From contig CADCUU010000385.1 of assembly GCA_902805995.1 (NCBI GenBank), forward strand, positions 1 through 12,105: a DNA stretch of 12,105 nt, in the 5' to 3' direction. Numbering within the stretch: position 1 is the first letter of the stretch; every line of letters starts with the position of its first letter. The notes under the pieces are model-generated. The model worked only from the letters and a program-made list of their open reading frames with translations. It was not told the origin of the DNA and made no database searches. A program made the position numbers and the translations under genes. Shown here piece by piece: positions 6,161 through 12,105 of the stretch. The stretch is from an uncultured Rubellimicrobium sp. Its GTDB lineage: Bacteria; Pseudomonadota; Alphaproteobacteria; Rhodobacterales; Rhodobacteraceae.

Positions 6161-7153
6161 ATGTTCCGCGCGCTGCTGCTTGAGAAGGATGCCGAAGGGC
6201 GTCTGTCGGTCGAAGTCCGGGAGTTGCCCGACGAGCGGCTCCCCCCCGGCGAGGTGACGGTCGCGGTGGAGTGGAGCACCGTCAACTACAAGGACGGGCT
6301 CTGCATGCTGCCCTCGGGCGGAGGGCTGGTGCGCAACTGGCCGCATGTGCCGGGCATCGACTTCGCGGGGCGCGTGGAGGCGTCGGAGGACCCGCGCTAC
6401 AAGCCCGGCGACCGGGTCGTGCTGACCGGCTGGCGCGTGGGCGAGGCGCATTGGGGCGGCTACGCCACGCGGGCGCGCGTCAAGGCCGACTGGCTCGTGC
6501 CCCTGCCCGAGGGGTTGTCTGCACGGCAGGCCATGGCCGTGGGGACGGCGGGCCTGACGGCGATGCTCGCAATCCTCGCGCTGGAGGCGCATGGGCTGGA
6601 GCCCGAGCAGGGGCCGGTGCTCGTCACAGGCGCTGCGGGGGGCGTGGGCTCGGTCGCGGTGGCGCTCCTGGCGCAGGCGGGCCAAGAGGTCGCGGCCGTC
6701 ACAGGTCGGCCCGAGACGGAGGTCTACCTGCGCGACCTGGGGGCCACCCGGATCGTCCCACGCGCGGACATGGCCGAGGTGGTGAAGCGGCCCATGGAAT
6801 CCGAAACTTGGGCCGGCTGCGTGGACGCCGTGGGTGGCGCAATGCTGGCACGCGTTCTGGGGCAGCTCAAGCACGGCGCGTCCGTCGCGGCGGTCGGGAA
6901 TGCCGGGGGCATCGAGGTGCCGGCCAAGATCATCCCCTTCCTCCTTCGCGGCGTGAACCTCTTGGGCATCGACTCGGTCACGCAGCCTTATGAGGCCCGC
7001 CAGCGCGCCTGGGCCCGCATCGCGCGCGACCTTTCGATGCAGAAGCTGGATGCGATGGCCGTCCCCGCGACCCTGGAGGACCTGCCACGCCTTGGGCCCG
7101 AGATCCTAGAGGGTAAGGTGCGGGGCCGCGTCGTGGTGGAAGTCGGGGGCTGA
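6161..7153 (+). CDS. acuI: acrylyl-CoA reductase family protein (AcuI/YhdH-type MDR oxidoreductase)
   Basis: Zinc-free medium-chain dehydrogenase/reductase, 330 residues, full length for the family. AcuI/YhdH enzymes use NADPH to reduce acryloyl-CoA to propionyl-CoA, which detoxifies acrylate-derived intermediates. Typical features: the start MFRALLLEKDAEG, STVNYKDGL (39-47), the strongly conserved HVPGIDFAGRV (62-72), a GWRVGEAHWGGYA segment (90-102), LPEGLSARQAMAVGTAGLTAM (115-135) and the nucleotide-binding loop TGAAGGVG (156-163). The ATG at 6161 has GGAGAGG 4 nt upstream and follows the ATPase stop by 10 nt, so it is almost certainly co-transcribed with the importer. That link suggests the imported compound, or one formed from it, yields an acrylyl-CoA-like substrate; this is inference. 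Other enone substrates are possible for this family. Confidence 0.9.
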   Translation: MFRALLLEKDAEGRLSVEVRELPDERLPPGEVTVAVEWSTVNYKDGLCMLPSGGGLVRNWPHVPGIDFAGRVEASEDPRYKPGDRVVLTGWRVGEAHWGGYATRARVKADWLVPLPEGLSARQAMAVGTAGLTAMLAILALEAHGLEPEQGPVLVTGAAGGVGSVAVALLAQAGQEVAAVTGRPETEVYLRDLGATRIVPRADMAEVVKRPMESETWAGCVDAVGGAMLARVLGQLKHGASVAAVGNAGGIEVPAKIIPFLLRGVNLLGIDSVTQPYEARQRAWARIARDLSMQKLDAMAVPATLEDLPRLGPEILEGKVRGRVVVEVGG

Positions 7154-7163
7154 GGCGCCCCCG
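7144..7163. terminator. GC hairpin between convergent acuI and hppD
   Basis: A perfect 7-bp stem CGGGGGC/GCCCCCG (7144-7150 and 7157-7163) with loop TGAGGC spans the acuI stop codon and most of the 15-bp gap to the hppD stop. It could act in both directions for the convergent genes. No T-run follows on either strand, so it is at best a weak intrinsic terminator. Confidence 0.4.
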
Positions 7164-7168
7164 CGCGG

Positions 7169-8263
<1,095 letters not shown>

Positions 8264-8273
8264 GGGAGGATGC

Positions 8274-8334
8274 CTTTGCGCGAGGGAAGGGTCCTGCTAG
8301 TCTCGCGCAGGGAACGCGCGAGCGGCGCGCAAAG
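8274..8334. promoter_or_regulatory. array of GCGCGA-type half-sites between hppD and lrp-type gene
   Basis: Four related sites alternate in orientation: TGCGCGAG (8277-8284), its exact inverse CTCGCGCA (8302-8309), CGCGCGAG (8315-8322), and CGCGCAAAG (8326-8334), the exact inverse of CTTTGCGCG (8274-8282). Centres lie about 25, 13 and 12 bp apart, and the outermost 9-bp pair is 52 bp apart, about five helical turns. Lrp/AsnC octamers commonly bind several phased sites in a divergent promoter, so this is a plausible operator for the adjacent regulator. High GC raises the chance background. Confidence 0.4.
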
Positions 8335-8336
8335 TT
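8311..8336 (+). promoter_or_regulatory. EcfG-like promoter motif upstream of the Lrp/AsnC gene
   Basis: GGAAC (8311-8315), a 17-nt spacer, then AGTT (8333-8336) is one base away from the alphaproteobacterial general-stress sigma (EcfG) pattern GGAAC-N16-17-CGTT, and points at the regulator start 50 nt downstream. It overlaps the half-site array. A single imperfect match is weak evidence. Confidence 0.2.
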
Positions 8337-8387
8337 CGCATGATCTGGCCTCGATAGCGCGGGATCGTCGCGGCGAGAGGTGGATCG

Positions 8388-8858
8388 GTGCAGGACGGAC
8401 GCGAACTGGACGACATGGACCGCCGACTTCTGGCAGAGATCCAGCGTAACGCCATGGCGACCTCGCAGGATCTGGGCGAGCGGCTGGGCCTGTCCGCGAG
8501 CCAAGCCGCCCGGCGTCGTCAGAGGCTGGAGGCCGAAGGCGTTATCGCGGGCTATGGCGCGCGGCTGGAGCCTTCGCGGCTGGGCTTGGGCGTACAGGCC
8601 TTCGTGCAGGTCCAGATGGCAGCGCATTCCCCTGACGCGGCGCGGGCCTTCCTGCGATTGGTGGGGGGACTGTCCGAGGTCGTGGGCGCCTGGACCATCG
8701 CTGGCCAGTCCGACTACCTCCTCCGCGTCTGGTGCCGTGACCTCGCGGACCTCAATGCGCTCGTCCACGAAAGGCTGCTGCCCCATCCCTCGTTCGCGCG
8801 GGTTCAAAGCCAGATCGTCATGGACCAGATCAAGCCGGATGGCGGAGTGCCGGTCTGA
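8388..8858 (+). CDS. Lrp/AsnC family transcriptional regulator
   Basis: A 156-residue Lrp/AsnC regulator. The N-terminal helix-turn-helix starts with LDDMDRRLLAEIQRNAMATSQDLGERLGLS, with the recognition region SASQAARRRQRLEAEGVI at 36-53. The C-terminal RAM/AsnC ligand-binding and oligomerisation domain runs from about 68 to 146 and holds the typical GAWTIAGQSDYLLRVW segment (100-115). The GTG at 8388 was chosen because GAGAGG lies 6 nt upstream and the extra nine residues are normal for the family; ATG at 8415 would cut into the start of the helix-turn-helix. It diverges from hppD, a recurrent arrangement for regulators of aromatic amino acid catabolism, so hppD is the obvious target and autoregulation is likely. 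The ligand, possibly an aromatic amino acid or ketoacid, is inference. Confidence 0.93.
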   Translation: MQDGRELDDMDRRLLAEIQRNAMATSQDLGERLGLSASQAARRRQRLEAEGVIAGYGARLEPSRLGLGVQAFVQVQMAAHSPDAARAFLRLVGGLSEVVGAWTIAGQSDYLLRVWCRDLADLNALVHERLLPHPSFARVQSQIVMDQIKPDGGVPV

Positions 8859-8890
8859 CGGCAGGGCTGGCGAACGCCAGGAGCCTGCCG
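8859..8890 (+). terminator. nested hairpin directly after the Lrp/AsnC gene
   Basis: Immediately after the stop codon an outer stem CGGCAGG/CCTGCCG (8859-8865 and 8884-8890) encloses an inner CTGGC-GAAC-GCCAG hairpin (8867-8880). This compact, GC-rich structure is a good 3'-end or terminator candidate, although no T-run follows. Confidence 0.5.
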
Positions 8891-9479
8891 GAGGAGAAGC
8901 GCCACGCCGCCAGAGCGTCTGGACCTAACCCTTGTTTCCGCCATCCATCCCCGAGACCGAGCCGTTCTGCGGCTGAAGGCCACGCCGTGCCTATGGCGCG
9001 CAAGAACACCGGCGACGCTCGTGGATGAAACCCCCGGGCCGCTGCCGGTCCATGTCGACCCGGGTGGCGCAGACCCTGCCGGAGCCCACGCCACAGCCAA
9101 GGTCGCGGCGACACGCGGCGTGCCTGCGATCCGGTCGTTGAGAGACCCCAAAGTTTGGCCAATCGGAAGGCGACCGCCGATCAGGGGCCGCCGCAGGTGG
9201 CACAAGCGGCGGCGCTCCGCCCGCCTTGAATCCCCAGGGCTAGCATTCCTTTGGTCATACCCTTAGGCTAGTGCCCGCGTCGAGGAAGGGTCGGTACCTA
9301 AGTAGAGGTAGCGGAGTCCCCTGTCCCATCTACCCTGTTCCGGAGCCGATCCCCGGAGCCACGGGGCACAGACCGGCGGCTACGGTAAGATTGCGACAAG
9401 GCAGACGACCATTGAACAAGACCGGATGTTGCCGGGGCACGCATGCCCCGCCCTGCCGCGCGAATCCGAGGACAGCACG
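8891..9479. other. region without a convincing gene, leader of the histidine kinase
   Basis: About 590 bp with no frame I can support. Open frames exist on both strands (for example 9021-9266 plus and 8804-9205 minus), but they are Arg/Pro/Gly-rich, lack ribosome binding sites and match no family by eye. Base composition is less skewed in 9220-9430 than in the coding regions, as expected of a regulatory stretch. Visible elements are CTTAGG (9262-9267) with its inverse CCTAAG (9297-9302), a -10-like TAAGAT near 9387 without a good -35, and a perfect 7-bp hairpin CGGGGCA-CGCA-TGCCCCG (9433-9450, loop 9440-9443) just before the kinase start. No transposase or phage remnant was recognised. Confidence 0.4.
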
Positions 9480-10535
9480 TTGACCGTCGCTTTGTCCGAC
9501 GCGGGCCGTGGTTCGGCGCCGCGCCAGTCGCTGCTGGACCAGGTCGCCGACTGGTCGATCCGCCCGTCGTCCGTGCTGTTCCGGCTGTCCTGGGTCGCGG
9601 GGACCTTTGTCGCGGCGACGGCGCTGCGCCTGGCCCTGAGCCCGTACCTGCCCCCAGGGTTTCCCTTCCTCACCTACTTTCCGGCGATCGCCGTGACTGC
9701 GGTGGTGGCGGGGTCCTCCTCCGGGGCGGTGCTCGCGGTGCTGTGCTTCCTGTCGGCGTGGTTCCTGTTCGTGCCGCCCTTCTACACCTTCCCGGTAGAC
9801 CCGCCCTCGCTGGTGGCGATGGGGCTCTATGTCGCCGTTGTCTCTACCGAAGTGGGGCTGGTCTACATCATGCGCCGCTCGCTGAGGCGGCTCGCCGAGG
9901 CCGAGGCGGCCTCCCGAGAGGTTGCGCGGAGCCGGACGCTCATGTTCCACGAACTCCAGCACCGGGTGTCGAACAACCTGGCGGTCGTGGCCTCCCTCCT
10001 CCAGCTCCAGAAGCGGGGCGTGAAGGACCCCGATGCGGCGCACGCGCTGGAGGCGGCGGTGGCGCGGGTCAACGTCGTGTCGCGGCTCAACCGCCTCCTG
10101 CATAACCCGGAGGCGCAGGACATCAACTTCGGGGCGTTCCTGCGGGCCATGGTGCCCGACGCGATGACCGCTTCGGGCATCGCGGGCCGGGTGACGGCCG
10201 AGGTGCGGGTGGAGCCTGTGGTCGTCACGGCCGAAACGGCGGTGCCGCTGGGCCTCGTCGCGACGGAGCTTCTGGCCAACGCCATCGAGCACGGGTTTCC
10301 GGACGGCCGGGCAGGGACCATCCTCGTCACGCTGGAGCGGGTGGGCGACGTGGCCCGTCTTGCGATCCGCGACGACGGGGTGGGGCTTCCGCCGGATTTT
10401 GACGTGGAGCGGACGAGGAGCCTCGGCCTCATGATCGCGCGGCAGTTCGCGTCGCAACTGGACGCGCCACTGACCATCGAGCGTGATGCGGGCGGGGGTG
10501 CGGTGGCGCGGCTCGACGTGCCCCTCGGGGGGTGA
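9480..10535 (+). CDS. membrane sensor histidine kinase, DUF4118-like + HisKA_2/HWE-type + HATPase
   Basis: Orphan sensor kinase, 351 residues from the TTG start. The N-terminal part has four hydrophobic segments (about 33-54, 61-78, 81-99, 110-131) arranged like the KdpD-type DUF4118 domain, including the YFPAI and FLFVPPFYTF patterns. A short coiled linker (RRSLRRLAEAEAASREVARSR) leads to the phosphoacceptor region FHELQHRVSNNLAVVASLLQLQ, typical of HisKA_2/HWE kinases, with His161 as likely phosphosite. The HATPase domain shows TELLANAIEHGF (N-box, 262-273), DDGVGLP (298-304) and SLGLMI (314-319). TTG at 9480 was chosen because GAGGA sits 7 nt upstream; ATG at 9426 lacks a Shine-Dalgarno and would read through a hairpin, but it is possible. 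No response regulator or anti-sigma factor gene is adjacent, so its partner and signal are unknown. Confidence 0.88.
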   Translation: MTVALSDAGRGSAPRQSLLDQVADWSIRPSSVLFRLSWVAGTFVAATALRLALSPYLPPGFPFLTYFPAIAVTAVVAGSSSGAVLAVLCFLSAWFLFVPPFYTFPVDPPSLVAMGLYVAVVSTEVGLVYIMRRSLRRLAEAEAASREVARSRTLMFHELQHRVSNNLAVVASLLQLQKRGVKDPDAAHALEAAVARVNVVSRLNRLLHNPEAQDINFGAFLRAMVPDAMTASGIAGRVTAEVRVEPVVVTAETAVPLGLVATELLANAIEHGFPDGRAGTILVTLERVGDVARLAIRDDGVGLPPDFDVERTRSLGLMIARQFASQLDAPLTIERDAGGGAVARLDVPLGG

Positions 10536-10541
10536 GGGCGG

Positions 10542-10558
10542 CGCACAGGGGTTGTGCG
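10542..10558 (+). terminator. hairpin downstream of the histidine kinase gene
   Basis: A perfect 6-bp stem CGCACA/TGTGCG (10542-10547, 10553-10558) with loop GGGGT begins 6 nt after the kinase stop. A short CTTT occurs about 10 nt later. It is a plausible weak terminator separating the kinase from the pirin gene. Confidence 0.4.
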
Positions 10559-10568
10559 GATCCGGGCT

Positions 10569-10597
10569 TTGCGAAATGGCCTGTCCGGGCCTAGCTG
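10569..10597 (+). promoter_or_regulatory. weak sigma-70-like promoter for the pirin gene
   Basis: TTGCGA (10569-10574) and TAGCTG (10592-10597) are separated by 17 nt, giving 4/6 and poor -10 agreement with the consensus. Shortly after comes TTCCG-CAA-CGGAA, a 5-bp inverted repeat at about 10605-10617, which would lie near the transcription start and could be an operator or a leader hairpin. Confidence 0.25.
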
Positions 10598-10628
10598 TTG
10601 GGCATTCCGCAACGGAAAGGCCGCTGCC

Positions 10629-11561
10629 ATGAGCTGGAATCCCTCCCTCGACCCCGTGATCCCCGAAGGCGCTGCGATCGACGCCATCGAGACCGTGATC
10701 GTTCCGCGCGCTCGGGACCTCGGCGGGTTTGAGGTGCGCCGCGCGCTGCCCTCCGCCAAGCGGCAGATGGTGGGGCCCTTCATCTTCTTCGACGAGATGG
10801 GTCCTGCGGAGTTCCTGACCGGCAAGGGACTCGATGTGCGGCCGCATCCGCATATCGGCCTTGCCACGGTGACCTACCTGTTCCGGGGGCGCATTCACCA
10901 TCGCGACTCGCTGGGCACGGACCAGTGGATCGAGGCGGGGGCCGTTAACCTGATGACTGCGGGGCAAGGTATCACCCATAGCGAAAGGATGGACGAAGGG
11001 GCGCTGCCGCAGAGCCTCTGGGGCTTGCAAACCTGGCTCGCGCTGCCGCTGGACCGCGAGGATTCGGGGGCGGACTTCGGGCATACCCGGGCCGAGGAAC
11101 TGCCGGTGCTGGAAGGCGAGGGGAAGGACGTGCGCCTGATCCTCGGGCGCGGTTGGGGCGCAGAATCGCCGGTAGAGACGGCGTCCGACACTTTCTACGC
11201 CGACGTGACGCTGGCGCCGGGGGCGGCGATTCCCCTGCCGTCCGAGGTGGAGGACCGCGGGGCTTATATCCTGCAAGGTGAGGTCGAGGTCGCGGGCGAC
11301 CGGCATGGAGCCGGGCGGATGCTTGTGTTCCGGCCCGGGGATTCGCTGTCGCTGAAGGCCGGGCCCGAGGGGGCGCGGCTCGTGCTGCTGGGAGGCGCCA
11401 CGATGGAGGGGCCGCGTCATATCTGGTGGAATTTCGTGGCCTCCTCGAAGGAACGGATCGAGGCGGCGAAGGAGGCCTGGCGCGCCGGGGATTGGCAGCA
11501 CGGGCGTTTTCGCCTGCCGCCGGGGGACGATGCAGAGTACATCCCGCTTCCCCCTAAGTAA
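10629..11561 (+). CDS. pirin family protein
   Basis: Bicupin of the pirin family, 310 residues. The first cupin has the metal-binding residues His73 and His75 (RPHPHIGLATVTYLFRG), His117 and Glu119 (AGQGITHSER), matching the two-His, His, Glu iron site of pirin. Other family signatures are VGPFIFFDEMGPAEF (48-62), IHHRDSLGTDQWIEAGAVNLMTAG (89-112), LWGLQTWLALP, and the C-terminal WWNFVASSKERIEAAKEAWRAGDW (near 268-291). Bacterial pirins have been linked to quercetin oxidation, redox sensing or modulation of metabolic enzymes, so no single role is assigned. The frame is open from 10554, but ATG 10629 was chosen because AAAGG precedes it and the family alignment begins there. It stands alone between a kinase and a tRNA gene, with its own possible promoter. 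Confidence 0.93.
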   Translation: MSWNPSLDPVIPEGAAIDAIETVIVPRARDLGGFEVRRALPSAKRQMVGPFIFFDEMGPAEFLTGKGLDVRPHPHIGLATVTYLFRGRIHHRDSLGTDQWIEAGAVNLMTAGQGITHSERMDEGALPQSLWGLQTWLALPLDREDSGADFGHTRAEELPVLEGEGKDVRLILGRGWGAESPVETASDTFYADVTLAPGAAIPLPSEVEDRGAYILQGEVEVAGDRHGAGRMLVFRPGDSLSLKAGPEGARLVLLGGATMEGPRHIWWNFVASSKERIEAAKEAWRAGDWQHGRFRLPPGDDAEYIPLPPK

Positions 11562-11575
11562 TCGTTCGAGGGTTC

Positions 11576-11604
11576 TTGACGGCACCCGACGCTCCCCATA
11601 GAAG
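11576..11604 (+). promoter_or_regulatory. sigma-70-type promoter of the tRNA-Asp gene
   Basis: TTGACG (11576-11581, 5/6 to the -35 consensus) and TAGAAG (11599-11604, 4/6 to the -10) are separated by the ideal 17 nt. They lie about 45 nt upstream of the mature tRNA and just after the pirin stop codon, as expected of a stable-RNA promoter. It is the best promoter match seen in the window. Confidence 0.65.
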
Positions 11605-11647
11605 CCCCCTTGTCCGACGCAGACAAGACAGCGTCGGCGGCAGATGC

Positions 11648-11724
11648 GCGGTTGTAGCTCAGTCGGTTAGAGTACCGGCCTGTCACGCCGGGGGTCGCGG
11701 GTTCGAGCCCCGTCAACCGCGCCA
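11648..11724 (+). tRNA. tRNA-Asp (anticodon GUC)
   Basis: A complete 77-nt cloverleaf. The acceptor stem GCGGTTG (11648-11654) pairs with CAACCGC (11714-11720), followed by discriminator G and an encoded CCA (11722-11724). The D arm contains AGCTCAGTCGGTTAGAGT, the anticodon stem CCGGC/GCCGG encloses CT-GTC-AC with anticodon GTC at 11682-11684, the variable loop is short, and the T arm has the invariant GGTTCGAGCC. The discriminator G and GUC anticodon are those of tRNA-Asp. It reads aspartate codons GAC and GAU. Confidence 0.98.
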
Positions 11725-11755
11725 CTGCCCGCCCCTCATAGGGGGCCGATGACGA

Positions 11756-11791
11756 AGCCGATCGCGAAAGCGATCGGCTCGTTTTCGTTTT
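11756..11791 (+). terminator. intrinsic terminator of the tRNA-Asp transcript
   Basis: A perfect 10-bp stem AGCCGATCGC/GCGATCGGCT (11756-11765, 11770-11779) with a GAAA tetraloop is followed by CGTTTTCGTTTT (11780-11791). It is a strong Rho-independent terminator about 30 nt after the tRNA CCA. Confidence 0.92.
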
Positions 11792-12105
11792 GGGGGTCGG
11801 AAATGCTGAAGCGGTCGGCATGGGGTGTCCTGATTGGGCAGCGCTGGATTCGGCTATGGACGGGAGAATCGCTGAAAAGCGTTAAGGAACTCTGACACCG
11901 GCGAACGGTGGTTGCCGGGTCGCGCAACGCCTTGGAGCGGATGGCAGGTGGCGATTCTGGCGCGTGATGGGACGCGCGGAGGGCAGGGTGTTGCCGTGCG
12001 CTGCGGCGGGGCTGGTCCTGGCCGGTGGCGCCGAGTGGGGTTCGTGGCTGAGCGTGCGGAGGGCGGGGCGTTGCGCTCGGCGGCGTCAAAGCTGGTCCCG
12101 GCCGG
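11792..12105. other. region without a convincing gene at the right edge
   Basis: About 314 bp after the terminator. A 30-residue plus-strand frame (11803-11895, MLKRSAWGVLIGQRW...) has GGGGG six nt before its ATG but matches nothing I know. The long minus-strand frame 11736-12089 runs through the terminator and is rejected. The right end carries the 80-bp-spaced repeat described separately. No further tRNA, integrase or attachment-site duplication of the tRNA 3' end is visible. Confidence 0.35.
11973..12105. repeat. two degenerate direct-repeat copies at 80-bp period, open at the window edge
   Basis: Positions 11973-12025 and 12053-12105 align without gaps at an offset of exactly 80, with 40 of 53 bases identical by hand count. 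Conservation is concentrated at the ends: GCGGAGGGC at the left of each copy and GCTGGTCC-GGCCGG at the right, with a variable middle. A third copy 80 bp further left is not present. The second copy ends at the window edge, so the number of units is unknown. Confidence 0.6.

Noticed and set aside
4684..6285. 533-codon minus-strand frame over the ATPase gene
   Set aside because: Mirror of the fused ABC ATPase, whose two complete sets of Walker, signature and H-loop motifs fix the true frame.
9021..9266. 81-codon plus-strand frame in the gap before the histidine kinase
   Set aside because: No Shine-Dalgarno, very Pro/Arg-rich, no recognisable motif, and no continuation into a gene.
9341..9362. 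Short direct repeat CCGGAGCC in the kinase leader
   Set aside because: Two 8-bp copies at this GC content are easily due to chance and have no supporting context.
9330..11585. 751-codon open frame on the minus strand
   Set aside because: Antisense to both the histidine kinase and the pirin gene and spanning the gap between them; composition is Arg/His/Pro-rich with no family pattern.
11700..11800. Possible integrated element using tRNA-Asp as attachment site
   Set aside because: No integrase, no duplicated tRNA 3' end and no composition break are visible within the window.
11736..12089. 117-codon minus-strand frame downstream of the tRNA
   Set aside because: It runs through the perfect intrinsic terminator and the repeat region and has Pro/Arg/Ser-rich chance composition.

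Overview
The window is very GC-rich, with G/C strongly favoured at third codon positions. Its gene content (AcuI-type reductase, HPPD next to an Lrp/AsnC regulator, an HWE/HisKA_2-type histidine kinase, a fused dipeptide-type ABC ATPase) fits an alphaproteobacterium, most likely a Rhodobacterales/Paracoccaceae relative. That placement is inference from gene content and composition; no marker gene settles it.

Layout. (1) Positions 1-2279 are read leftwards: a partial SDR oxidoreductase cut by the window edge, an unrecognised 87-residue protein, then a flavin reductase preceded by a small antibiotic-biosynthesis-monooxygenase (ABM) domain protein. Between the 87-residue gene and the flavin reductase lies a stretch without an intact gene. 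It holds a plus-strand relic with three in-frame stops that resembles the C-terminus of a periplasmic-binding-fold protein. (2) Positions 2625-7153 form a tight rightward operon: two dipeptide/nickel-type ABC permeases, one ATPase with two fused nucleotide-binding domains, and acuI (acrylyl-CoA reductase family). No substrate-binding protein gene is present. (3) hppD (leftwards) converges on acuI and diverges from an Lrp/AsnC regulator gene; the shared 124-bp intergenic region carries repeated GCGCGA-type half-sites. (4) After about 0.6 kb without a convincing gene come an orphan membrane histidine kinase (DUF4118-like + HisKA_2/HWE + HATPase) and a pirin-family protein, both rightwards. (5) A complete tRNA-Asp(GUC) follows, with a good sigma-70-type promoter and a strong intrinsic terminator. 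The last 300 bp have no convincing gene and end in two degenerate copies of a repeat at exactly 80-bp spacing, reaching the right edge.

How the genes work together. The permeases and ATPase make a complete inner-membrane engine for an oligopeptide-type importer that must borrow a binding protein from elsewhere. The co-transcribed acuI suggests, without proving, that the imported compound or its breakdown passes through an acrylyl-CoA-like intermediate. HPPD converts 4-hydroxyphenylpyruvate to homogentisate in tyrosine catabolism, and the divergent Lrp/AsnC protein is its likely local regulator. The ABM protein and flavin reductase probably form a small redox pair. I see no defence system, integrase, insertion sequence or CRISPR array. 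Most of the window is ordinary metabolism, and the less ordinary parts are the decayed gene, the binding-protein-less importer with acuI, the hppD/lrp operator array and the right-edge repeat.
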